This document shows positions 45,384-55,505 of a stretch of DNA of 64,000 bases, one piece after another (within the stretch, counting starts at the first letter, position 1; the number at the start of each line of letters is the position of its first letter). Both the position numbers and the translations under genes were made by a program. The stretch comes from Smittia aterrima. Taxonomy: Eukaryota; Arthropoda; Insecta; Diptera; Chironomidae. The notes below the pieces were generated by a model. The model worked only from the letters and a program-made list of their open reading frames with translations, was not told the origin of the DNA and made no database searches. The stretch lies in the NCBI GenBank assembly GCA_033063855.1, contig CP093830.1, positions 9,734,854 through 9,798,853 of the forward strand, in the 5' to 3' direction.

Positions 45384-48300
45384 ATGGCAGAAGTTGGACA
45401 AGAACTTTCAACGATCAAGTTTATTGTGGTAAGTGAAGATCGTTTCTTATCACATTTTGCTCGTGCGGTCAATCTTCCCATTAAAAAATTCCTGGAGAAA
45501 AGTGAAGCGAAACGAGAAAATTCGCAGACGTCAAGATGAAGAGTTTTTTGGACGCCAAATGAAATTTTTGAGATAAAAATAAAGCGAAAGAAAAATATTC
45601 AGCAAAGCGAATATCAAACAGGCAATTCATCGAGCGATTAAACATAAATAATTCGAATTTTTGAACGAAGTTGATCGTGGAAATTGACGAGACTTCAGTC
45701 GACTCCTCGACGAGTAAGAATTTTGAGAATCTCGGCGACGACCTTCGTCTGATGCGAAGGCGGAGAAAGAAAAAAGATTTTCGCGCTTTGTTTATGAAAT
45801 TCCGCAGTTGAAGTGAAATTGATAATTTCTCATCTTTGTCGCCATGTCCAAGAATCTTAAATGTCACAACAAAATGAAGAAACTTTGCGATCACTGCGCA
45901 GAGAAATTCTTATGCAACCAAAGCTCAATTGGAACTCTCTCGGCTCTTGAACCCGACGCCAAGATGTTTCAATTAGTCTCGGCATTCCATCAAAATGTTA
46001 ATCCGAGTGTTGACAGTCCTCATTTCTCAAACGACCATCCAGAAATTGCGGAAAATGAAAACATTCGACTGGGGAAATTCAAATTGCTTCTCATCACTCG
46101 CCAATGCGATGCCACTTTAAAAATATTTTCCGCTCTGGACTAATTTCATCTTTTCTTTTTGCAAATTTTCGACCATGAAGTTTCCTTCGTCTCACTCAAT
46201 TCCATCTTGTTTATGTTTTCCCAAATCTCACGTTGACGTCAAGGAATGAACGAAACTTTTCTTCTCCCGAACTCTCGCATGTCACCAACAACAAGAGCGA
46301 CTTGCCAACTGAGGAGAATCTGTCCATTAATGGTCGTAAAACAAATCTCCGATCGATGACGAAAGAGTTTTTCTTCGATCGCCTACGAGATCAGCAGGAA
46401 AAATTATTATTTACGTCATGAGCTTGGAATGTTTCATTCATGAAATCGAACGTAAAGCTCGTGAAAAGATGAGAATGCGATAAACATAGGAAACAAAATT
46501 TCATGAACTGATCCCTCGACGCTGATGATATTTCATTTGCTCCCCCGCCAACCTGATGGCTCTGCTTTCACACGTAATACGAAGAGGAAGGAAAATCGAT
46601 TAAACAAATCGTTATGAGTCGATCCATTTGAGATTGTGAGAAAGAAAATTGTTTTCATGTCTTGCGATGTTAGCATGAGTCGCGTGGATCGACTTGATCA
46701 TCTGGAAGTCTCAAGTTCTTTGTTTCCTGTTCGACGATGATTCACTAGACTTGCAATCGGACGACGAGAGGCATGTGCCAGTCGAGCAATTTGGCGAGTG
46801 ACACTACAAGTTCAAGCTGACTCATCGCCAAAGAATTCCGCTGAAAGAAAGTTTTCACTCAAACTCAAAATGTCGGAAAAACATTTTTCATGTGAAAAGT
46901 CGCATTTCTCATCAGATGGAATTTCAATGTCACAGTTTTCTTTCTGGTGTCGTCGTGGATGAGTTTTAATGCTTTCTCAGTCGGGGCAAATTAAACTATG
47001 ATCTGAAGCGATGTAAGCGAACGCTTGGCGATGATCCAAAAAAAATCGTCTTTCAATTAAGAGCGAATCGTTTCCGTTGGGACAAAGTTGAGCCAACGTC
47101 CTAAGTTTCTTCAGCTCTCACATGCTCGATTGTTTCAATGGCAAGGTTTTGAGGAAGACTCGACCGGTAGCGACACGTGAAATCTGGCAACGCGATGAAA
47201 GATTTTTCCGCTTTTCTCAAATATTTTAATTCAAACTTACTTCGATGAAAATATTTGATTCATTTTAATGTGCTCGCTGAATGAGTTATTGAGTCAGTCA
47301 GTGAGCGAGTGATTCAACAGCTGTTGCCAACTTCGTTTATCAGCGAAATCAAAATAGATTGAAACGATTCTGAATTGACTTTCATTTCTCAACGTGATGA
47401 ATTGTTGGCAAACCGTAAGTCGAGCGAGCGCGTCTAAAATATCTCAGTTGGTCATTAGCTCGAGTTGGAATCGTCTCAAATGCATTTGGAAATTCAAAAG
47501 TTTACTTGAAGCTTCATTGATTCTATAACGAAACACAAAAGCCCATTTCCCCATTGTTTGATATTTGTGTAACATTTCAATCGTCGGTTCACAAAATTTC
47601 ATTATGCAAGGCCTCGAAGCAATTAGTTTGTCAGAAACTTTTAATAAACAGTCAAAGCTTTCTTTTGTGCAAATAAAGCTGGGAAATAAGCTCAACAAAT
47701 GTTAAACCGTTTCACGCACTCGATTGTTAATCTGATTAATGATGAGTTGAGATTAAAATTTGTTGAACTTTCACTCAATCTCATCGCATTGTTCGACTGA
47801 TAATCTTTCAACACGTTATACGAATTTCAAATTGGAACTTCGAACGGAGATTACAGATTACTGTAATCTCTTTCGCTTTAGAATATTTCGTCATTTACGA
47901 AAATTTGAGATGGAAAAAATGTTATCAGCTTCAGTTCAGTTAAAGAAAGAAAAGCAATCAGACTTAGAAATTTGAGCCGGTCGTAAATATGAAATTTTGT
48001 GTAATTGGAGCTGGTCCGTCGGGCTTGTGTGCTATCAAACATTGCTTAGCTAATAACTACGAAGTGATCGCATTTGAGCAAACGGATAAACTCGGAGGAA
48101 CTTGGGTTTACACAGATGAGACTGATAAGGACAAAAATGGATTGGACATCCACTCGAGCATGTATCAGAATCTTCAAGCTAACATTGTCAAAGAAGTCAT
48201 GAAATATCCAGACTTTCCATTCGAAGGAGAAACTTTCATGAAATCGAGCGAAGTCTTGAAGAACTTGAACGATTATGCTGATGCGTTCGAACTTCGTCAG

Positions 48301-49913
48301 CATATCAAGTTTGAACATCACGTGTTGAGAGTTCGTCCAATGAGCGACGACAGTTGGGAGATCATCGTCAAAGATTTCCAATCAGGAAAATACGAAACTT
48401 ACTACTTCGACGCTGTTTTCGTTTGCAGAGGTTACTCTGATGTTATCATTCCAAAAATTCCGGGTCAAGAACTTTTCAAAGGGCAACACAAACATTCGCA
48501 TGCATATCGCAGCGCTAAACCTTTCGTGAATGAAAATGTTTTGGTTGTTGGCGGAGGTGTCAGTGGAATTGAGTTAGCCCTTGAGATTGGAAAGCTCGCG
48601 AAGAAAGTTTACTTCGCAAGTCATCAAATGGAGACGTTCGGAACGGAAATCGGAACGACTTTCAGTGAAAGCGTTGAGCAAAAGCCTGACGTTGCAAAGT
48701 TTACGGAAAACGGAGCGGTTTTCAAGGACGGAAGCTTTGGAGAGTTCTCAATCGTTTTCTATGCCACGGGCTATGACTTTACGTTTCCATTCTTGTCTGT
48801 TGACTGTGGATTGTCTTGTAACAATAAGTTTGTTCATCCACTCTACAAACACTGTCTCAATATCAATCGACCTTCAATGGCGGTCATCGGTCTTCCTTTC
48901 TTTCACGTTGGATTTTCATTATTTGACCTTCAAATTCGTTTTTGTTTGGCTTTCATGACTGGAAAGAAATCTCTTCCTCCGAGAGATGAAATGTTGAAGG
49001 ATACTGAAAATGAAATGAATGAGAAATTTAAAACTTTAAAGCAACACAAAGCTCATTTCCTTGGACCTCAACGAGGCGAAGAGTATTGCGTTGATCTCGC
49101 ATCAACTGCCGACATCGAAGCTATCAAACCCATTCACTTTAAAGTCTGGAGAAAAACTATTGAAAACTTATTTGGAAACTACAATACATTTAGAAACTTT
49201 GACGTTGAATTCATTGACGACGAGAATTTTGAAATGACAGAAATAAAATGAGATTCGAATTACATTCTTGTTTGTTTTATTTTAGGATGAACCTTTAAAA
49301 TCAAAAGTTGCACAATTTAATAAACAAGTCGACAGCCACAAAAGCAATCAATTGGAGAATCCTTTCAGTGGATCTGCACGACAATCGCGTGCTGGTAGTC
49401 CCAATCCAAGAACGACTTTGTCACCTGAGGAATATGGCAAACCCAAGCCAGGATCACTCACGGAGTTCAGAGGAATGAAAGCAAACATTCAAGTTTTCCA
49501 AGAGATGATCGAGTTGTGCAGCATAATTCACGACGATGGCAGACCAGTGAAGGGAAAGCCAGGAATAAGTACAATTTGCTTCGGCGAACTCTTTCAAATC
49601 TACGTTCACATTAACGACAAAGTCCTCGGACTTCTATTGAGAGCGAAGAAGCATGAGCTTCTTACTTTCGAAGGCGAAGTCTTGTTCCAGAGAATTCACG
49701 ATAAAGTTCCAATTTTTCTGCTTAAGCCAATCAAGGAAATCAGAGAAATCATGACTGCAAAGCAAAACGAGATCAGACGCAGTTTAAGTCCCAATCCAAG
49801 GTGAGACTTGTAATCAAAATCTTTGTTCTTTGTGACTCACAAACTTCAATTTGTTGCCATCAATTCAAATGTGTTAATTCTTCTCATCTCTTTGTTACAG
49901 CTCAAGAAGTTGA
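45384..49913 (+). CDS. Costars-domain protein, right paralogue (ABRA/ABRACL-like)
   Basis: Three exons, 45384-45428, 49286-49800, 49901-49913; phases agree, 190 residues. Exon 1 encodes MAEVGQELSTIKFIV. Exon 2 carries FNKQVDSHKSNQLENPFSG, PEEYGKPKPGSLTEFRGMK and the Costars domain (ICFGELFQIYVHINDKVLGL, LTFEGEVLFQRIHDKVPIFLL), and exon 3 ends PSSRS. It lacks the short intron that splits the left paralogue after EEYGK. The 3.9-kb first intron contains the right palindrome arm and, beyond it, a complete FMO gene on the same strand. The role is presumably actin binding, as for the left copy. Confidence 0.82.
45490..47212 (+). repeat. Right arm of intronic palindrome
   Basis: This is the inverted partner of 42525-44250. 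Homology starts within about 60 bp of Costars exon 1 and stops near 47212, after the cgaccggtagcgacacgtg block. DNA to the right, including the FMO gene, has no counterpart in the left intron. Confidence 0.9.
45844..46143 (+). CDS. Small nested ORF in Costars intron, right copy
   Basis: A 99-codon frame, MSKNLKCHNKMKKLCDHCAE to IFSALD, equivalent to the left-arm ORF. Relative to that copy it differs by K-to-N and V-to-L near the start, lacks one codon (GTLSAL against GTPLSAL), and reads seven codons further because a TAA is TTA here. About 90 bp downstream, a second open stretch (46233-46421, no ATG, ...FFFDRLRDQQEKLLF) is also preserved in both arms and could be a further exon, but I found no good splice sites to join them. 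Confidence 0.35.
   Translation: MSKNLKCHNKMKKLCDHCAEKFLCNQSSIGTLSALEPDAKMFQLVSAFHQNVNPSVDSPHFSNDHPEIAENENIRLGKFKLLLITRQCDATLKIFSALD
47989..49251 (+). CDS. Flavin-containing monooxygenase, intronless, nested in the Costars intron
   Basis: A single uninterrupted exon of 420 codons. Motifs in order: FAD-binding GAGPSG (7-12) with GGTW (36-39), the FMO identifying motif FKGQHKHSHAYR (163-174), NADPH-binding GGGVSG (188-193) and ATGY (259-262). The length matches insect FMOs (about 415-430), which lack the C-terminal membrane anchor of vertebrate forms. These enzymes use NADPH and O2 to oxygenate soft nucleophiles (N, S) in xenobiotics and metabolites. The gene sits entirely within intron 1 of the right Costars paralogue, same strand, ending 34 bp before its exon 2. 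The left paralogue's intron has no such gene. Lack of introns suggests retroposition or loss of short introns. Whether it is Fmo-1 or Fmo-2 cannot be told by eye. Confidence 0.93.
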   Translation: MKFCVIGAGPSGLCAIKHCLANNYEVIAFEQTDKLGGTWVYTDETDKDKNGLDIHSSMYQNLQANIVKEVMKYPDFPFEGETFMKSSEVLKNLNDYADAFELRQHIKFEHHVLRVRPMSDDSWEIIVKDFQSGKYETYYFDAVFVCRGYSDVIIPKIPGQELFKGQHKHSHAYRSAKPFVNENVLVVGGGVSGIELALEIGKLAKKVYFASHQMETFGTEIGTTFSESVEQKPDVAKFTENGAVFKDGSFGEFSIVFYATGYDFTFPFLSVDCGLSCNNKFVHPLYKHCLNINRPSMAVIGLPFFHVGFSLFDLQIRFCLAFMTGKKSLPPRDEMLKDTENEMNEKFKTLKQHKAHFLGPQRGEEYCVDLASTADIEAIKPIHFKVWRKTIENLFGNYNTFRNFDVEFIDDENFEMTEIK

Positions 49914-50217
49914 TCATTCATCGATCGATCGTTGAGAATCAAATCATTCAATGTCACAAAATAAGGTTTTCTAATAAATTTTTCTATGATAATGAACAGG
50001 CCGACGAATGAACTGCCGTGAAAACTTAACTTGATTCTAAGAAAATCATTGGATTAAAAATTATTCTGTAAAGCGATAAACTAAGAACATTGGAATAAAA
50101 TATTTGAGAATCAATTTCAATTGTTAAAAATTTTATTTGAAAGGATAGTAAGATGACATCAGCCACGAATAAAAAGGAATAAAATTAACTTCAAGACTAT
50201 GACTTAGCTTTGGATGT

Positions 50218-53200
50218 TTACCAAACTCCACTACCAACATCATTGACGTCGATTCCAAGCATTGCTAACTCGTCCATATCCATTTGTTCATCTTTGGATT
50301 CATCAGCTTCAGTTACAGATTTTCCATTCTTCGTTTCCTTGATTTCACTTTCTACAATTTCACTCGGCTCCTCAATAGACTTCTTCGTTTCGACTTCACC
50401 TGACTCTTCGTAGAATCCGCCATAAAGCATTGCGTGATTTGACAAGTCTTCCGCCAAGATCATTTGAGGACCATCATTATCCATTGGAGTCGTTTCGATT
50501 GGAATAACTTCGACAACTGGCTTCGGCTCGAACTCGACAGGTTTAGCTTGACCGTTGTCATCGTAGAGCAAGTCCAATGTATCTTGGAAGTCCTTCGGCA
50601 ATGGACCTTTTCTGGCAATGGGAGCATCGCTGATAGGTTTAGGAATGAACTCTGAATCTTGCTCTGGATCAAGACCAGGTGGAACTACTTCAGGTTCTGG
50701 TTCGATGGCTGGCGGTGGCGGAGGAGCCCCCATTAGAGCAGAATACTGAAGAGGATCAGGCATGAAGTCATCCCAGGAATCATCTCTCGGAGGTTTTACA
50801 GCGGCTTCTTCGACAGGAACTTCTTCAGCAACTTTTTCTTCAACAGGTTCTTCCGATTTTTTATCGCTCTGCTGCTTTTTAAACACTGGCATCTTTCCAA
50901 TCATCGGCATGACTTTCTTTGAGTTGCTCGAGAAATCTTCTTTCTTACTCATAACGTACGAACGAGCGGGCAACTTCTTATCCTCTCGTGATGGCGGAAG
51001 ACGAGGCTCAGGGAACGTCACAATTGGACGTTCAACTCGTCGTCTACCACGACTACCCGATCGGCTTCTGGAATAGCGACGATAACGTCCTCGTGAGCGA
51101 CTTCGGCTTCTGGAACGAGATCGTCTGCTTCCTCTGAAGTTTCTTGCTCCACGAGATCGTGATCTGTCACGAGATCTATCGCGAGATCTGTCGCGAGTTC
51201 TTTCACGAACTCTTTCTCGCTCTTCTTTTCGGCCTGAATTCGATGGCTTAGCTGGTAATTCCGATTGCTGAGTTTTCAATCGTCCTTTAAGACTTTCCAG
51301 TAATCGTTTCTCTTCTTGAGAAATGACTGGCTCAACAACAGAGCTCCACTGGTTCATTATTTGCTCGTCTTTCTTTTTCTCCTTAATGGAACTTTCTGAA
51401 AATGAAGGAGCTGGAGGCGGAACTGGATTGCCTGAGTTAGATGAAACCATTGTCCATTTTCCAGTTTTCTCGTCGTTCTTGCTCGGCTTTCCATCTTTAG
51501 CCAAAACATTTCGCATCTGCACACGAATAGAATTCTTTGCGTCTCCATTTTCGCTTTCGTTCTTCTTGTTGCCATCTTCAGATCCGCTTGATGAATCGGA
51601 GTCGTCAGAATCACTAGATGATGAGGAAGTTCCTCGCTTTCGTTTCTTGAGACCTTTACGTTTCTTCTTGTCTTTACGGCCGTCTCGCTTGCTCTTCTTC
51701 TTCTTTGTTTTCTTGTCATCCTTGCGTTTGTCGCTGTCGACTGATGGCTTTCCATTCTGATCAGAAGCTTCTAAAGCTTTCTTGCGAGCTTCCAACCATT
51801 TATCTTCAAACTTTGGTTCTTTTGCAACGAATTTCTGTTGAATAAATAATTTTAGTTAGAGCAGCTCATGCGAACATTAAAGCTTTAAACTTACCGAATA
51901 CTTTTCCGCATGCATTTCGCTCTTTAAATGCAATGATGCGCACCAAGTATCTCCCATGAAAACTTCGCAAAGTTTACAGAACCATGCAGTTGCTGGTTCA
52001 AAGAATTGCAATCCTTGGATAGGAGCTCGTTTTGTTGGAGCGTCAGGATAGCTCGGAACGTCGTTACTTTTCTGGAAAACATCACGCCATGGAGCATCGG
52101 AAGGACTCTTTGTGTTCTTCTCGACATGTTCCTTTGTATGAAGATGAACTAAATAATCCTTTGCAGTTTTTGGAAAGACTTGACAAGGTTTGCACCAGTG
52201 AAGCTCTGGATCGTAAACGATATAATTGAATTTTTGTTTTCTAGAAAAAAAAAGAAGGAAAATAAATATTTGAGCTAAGAAATATCTTTAAAATTCTTAC
52301 TTCTCCTCAGCTTCCTTCTTTCGTTTCATGCTTTCTAACAGCTCGGTCTTGATTCTTTCTGAATCCGATGAATCTGAATCGGAGACTTTTGATTTCTTTG
52401 CTGACTTCTTCCGCGAGTTCTCTTCGTCTTCTGCTTTTCCAATGATTCCATTAAGCATATCGATGACATTGACAATCTCTGAGAGTTTCAAAGAAATTTG
52501 TGACTGAAAAGTGGAAAAATGAAAACGTTAGATATTCGAAAGTCCGCAGTAGAGAGTGCTATTGCAAATTCAATGTGTAAAACCTTGAAAGATTTTAAAA
52601 AAAGTTTTATGAGTAAAGGTTTTGTTCGGTCGCTTCCATCAGTCGTCATCTTCCCAGAGTCATCATCATCGCTTCCATCAGTCAACGGCTTCCATTTACA
52701 AAGCTTTCCTACTTGAAACTTCTTGCAAGATGATTGTAACTACTTTGCATGGAGTTTGCACATAATTCTTTACATTTGGGCCTAACTTTTCTTAAAGCTA
52801 AAGACGATTTCTTCCTTCTGACTCTGACTCATCCATCTGAGAATGTTTTTCCTAGTAGCTTCTCATAAAGCCGGCAAATCTGATCTTAAAGCATGACAAC
52901 ATGATAAAATTTCTTACAAAATTTCTTAAATTTCCACTAAAAAAGAAAGAAGAGCATTTGGTTGATATCACGGTGCTTTGCATTGAATCCAGGACCACTG
53001 TTGAGGTCTTGGATTTTTCCGCAAATTGTGTGCAGTTACTTAGACCCACACACAGAAATTGACAGAATAACGTGAGATAAGTCAGCCATTTCAATTGTCT
53101 CACCTGAAGCTTTTCGTTTTCTTTGATGAAGCCATTGGTCTTTGGCGATGGCGAACGCTTTCCATGTCCAGCAGCTAAATCAGATTTCTGTTGTTTGAGT

Positions 53201-54059
53201 TCTTTCAACTCTCGCTTCATCTTCTCAGAGCGGCTGATGTATTGATCTCTCTGCTTCTTCAATCCTTCACGTTGACGTTTCTTTTCTTCAGCGACGGCAG
53301 CTGTAAAAGAATTTGTTTCGTTAATTAAATGGATCAAATAAAAGTTTGTTTCTTTTACCTTCGCGTTTCAATTTATCTTCTTCACTTTCTTCGTGAACAA
53401 TTGGCGGAGGAGGAATCCATCCATCAACCATTCCAGGTGGAGCTGGACACGATATTCCATTAAATGATGGAGCTGGAGGTGGGAATACTGAAGCATTTCC
53501 CTGAAAATCATAACCATTGAATTGCGAATCCATTTGAGTACCGAAATTAGCTGCTGCTGGAGTAATATAATTTCCGTATGCGTCCGTGTACATTGCTGTT
53601 TGCTGCTGCTGCTGCATGTAGTTGTCGTTTCTTATCGGTGATTCACTTCGAGATCGACGATTTCTGTCATTTCTACGACCGCGATCAAAGCGATTATTAT
53701 CACGCGAGCGACTTCGTGAGCGGCGGTCATTGAATCGATTGAAATTTCTTTGTCCTCTGAATGGTGAGCGCCTTCCAAACCTTAAAGAATGATTTTGTTA
53801 GTTTTAAAATATTTGATTTGAGTTTATTTGCTAACCTGTTGTTGTTGTTGTTTCTATTTCCGAAATTACGTCGGAATGGTTGAGCTGGACTCTTGGATCT
53901 TGAGTAGCTTCGTCGTTTCCTTCTTCCCGCTGAACGACTTCTACTTCTACGTTTACGAACCTTTTCGCGAGAGGAATCACGAGATCGTGGAGATCTTCCT
54001 CGTTTTTTCTCAGGCGACGAACTTTTTCTTTCAACTCCGGGACTTGCTACGTCGTCCAT
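50218..54059 (-). CDS. RS-rich protein with two matrin-type zinc fingers (CG9776-like)
   Basis: Six exons on the minus strand: 54059-53836, 53780-53359, 53300-53104, 52503-52301, 52240-51895, 51834-50218; phases agree, 1002 residues. N-terminus MDDVASPGVE, then an Arg/Ser-rich region, a Q-run (MQQQQQ), proline-rich segments and a coiled coil (about 216-270). Two C2H2 fingers in exon 5 have identical spacing C-x2-C-x12-H-x5-H: C365/C368/H381/H387 and C437/C440/H453/H459, the U1/matrin type linked to RNA binding. Exon 6 has a long DRSRDRSRSR-type RS stretch and an acidic C-terminus ending NDVGSGVW. The architecture recalls the Drosophila zinc finger matrin-type protein CG9776 (from memory). A nuclear role in splicing or RNA processing is inferred. 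Its promoter and first codons are duplicated at 55129-55308. Confidence 0.82.
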
Positions 54060-54238
54060 TGTTTACAAAAGTACAATTCGATTCGTTTCCTTGATAAATT
54101 GAAGCTTTCCAGAAGACCTTGATAATAATTGAATGCTCTCGTTGCTTATCTCTCGACTGATGTTGATTTAACACTGAATATCTTGAAATTCCTTGAGCTT
54201 TGTTTTTATGTGAATTTTTGGTTTCTGGAATACGTTTA
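54029..54238 (-). repeat. Promoter/start-codon duplication, copy 1 (matrin-type gene)
   Basis: A direct repeat of 55129-55308, offset 1100 bp at the start codon. It covers the first ten codons, the 5' leader and about 170 bp upstream. Copy 1 contains an extra 30 bp (about 54104-54134) bounded by short aattgaa repeats; otherwise differences are few. Homology ends abruptly at tacgttta. Confidence 0.88.
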
Positions 54239-54961
54239 TTGAATATCTAGTTTATTGAATACGCTTTACAACTCATGCTTTGCATTCACAGAACCGAAGA
54301 AATAAAATGTTGATAAGGACAAACTATCTGCTTAGCTGAGTTGTAAGTGAGAACTGAAAAAAAATTAAATTACATTGTACCTCCTCTTTGTGTTTTATGG
54401 GAATGTTTTATTAAACGACATGAAAAGCAACTTTGAAATGCTATCGCTCAACGTCCAGAGAATGGAGGATATCAAGATCGCGTTTACTAAAAAGCGTCTA
54501 CGATTTATTTTATTGTTTGTTAGAAGAAGCTTCAAACAAACTTTTCTCATTCAAGTCCCTTCAAGGAAAACTTTGTTAATTACAAGATAAATCTGAAAAT
54601 GTAAAATTTAACTGATATATGATATAAACGGAAACTTTCTTATTAATTTCCTTTTTATTCTGAACCTATGACTCAGATCAAATAAATTTGAAATTCGTAA
54701 CAATCAAACAAATAGAATTATTAGACTCAAGTCAAACTTTATCTTATTCGTGCTGCTCAGTTATTTAATATTTTACGAAACGTATGGAAAATGTCAATGA
54801 TTTCTTGAATTTCTTTCTTCGACAAGTTTAGTTCGTTGACGTTCTTTGCTAAAGCTTTTGCTCTTTCAAATCCAAGTCCAGCGTTCGCACGTGATAAAAA
54901 TGAAATATTTGAGATTCTTTGTGAAATTAATAATTGCGTGGATGAGTATCGAACGGAAAAG
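54239..54961. other. Spacer between the two promoter copies
   Basis: This is AT-rich, with the second minus-strand frame (54757-54991 from the ATG MQRLTRK) as its only notable content. The frame at 54375-54590 (+) is not supported by any motif or splice signal. Confidence 0.45.
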
Positions 54962-55159
54962 TTATTTTTTAACTTTCGCGTTAATCTCTGCATTGGTGCG
55001 ACGACGTTTCTTTGTTTGAAGAACAACTAAACGTATCTCTGTCTCAAAAACTGGGTAGCGAGTGCGAGTTTCATATGGTGCACGATTGGTTGCTTTCTTA
55101 ACATTTGGTGGTTCATGATGAATTAAAGTTTCAACTCCGGGACTTGCTACGTCGTCCAT
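54962..55159 (-). CDS. Chimeric small ORF sharing promoter and first ten codons with the matrin-type gene
   Basis: A 65-codon frame starting at the same ATG as copy 1: MDDVASPGVE, then unrelated sequence (TLIHHEPPNVKKATNRAPYE...) ending in a basic NAEINAKVKK. The second half has no resemblance to the zinc-finger protein. A different frame of 78 codons from an internal ATG (...SKKEIQEIIDIFHTFRK, stop at 54757) overlaps its 3' end. Either the gene has an intron I cannot place, or a frameshift has split an older gene. Transcription from the duplicated promoter is plausible because the whole leader is copied. Function unknown. Confidence 0.45.
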   Translation of the reverse strand: MDDVASPGVETLIHHEPPNVKKATNRAPYETRTRYPVFETEIRLVVLQTKKRRRTNAEINAKVKK

Positions 55160-55308
55160 TGTTTACAAAAGTATAATTCGATTCGTTTCCTATATAAATT
55201 GAATGCTCTCGTTGCTTATTTCTCGACTGATGTTGATTTAACACTGATTATCTTGAAATTCCTTGAGCTTTGTTTTTAAGTGAATTTTTGGTTTGTGGAA
55301 TACGTTTA
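55129..55308 (-). repeat. Promoter/start-codon duplication, copy 2
   Basis: The copy of 54029-54238 that now heads the chimeric ORF. It lacks 30 bp present in copy 1, consistent with slippage or deletion between short direct repeats. It lies about 200 bp from the divergent flapwing start codon, so it may also act on that gene. Confidence 0.88.
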
Positions 55309-55362
55309 AACGAGGGGTCTACGTTTTCGTAGGAAATATCGAAGCGACATCTCGTGATTTTC

Positions 55363-55368
55363 TCAGTT
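55363..55368 (+). promoter_or_regulatory. Candidate initiator of the flapwing-like gene
   Basis: TCAGTT fits the arthropod Inr consensus and lies about 140 bp before the first ATG, which would give a short leader. No TATA box sits 25-30 bp upstream. Confidence 0.35.
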
Positions 55369-55505
55369 CAGTAAAACTCGCTCAAGACGAACATTCACAG
55401 AATGAAAAAAAATTAAATTCTCGGGAAGATATCAAAATACAACTCGCGTAATATCTAAAGTGAAAAGATCTCGTTCCAGTTAAGCAAAGGATTAAAAGCA
55501 GAAAC

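Noticed and set aside
51323..51760. 145-codon plus-strand frame opposite the RS-rich gene
   Set aside because: Antisense shadow of a long Ser/Lys/Glu-rich coding exon on the minus strand.
52488..52716. Possible cassette exon in the 600-bp intron of the matrin-type gene (acidic DGSDDDDSG frame)
   Set aside because: Internal similarity and acidic composition are suggestive, but no matched acceptor and donor in phase were found.
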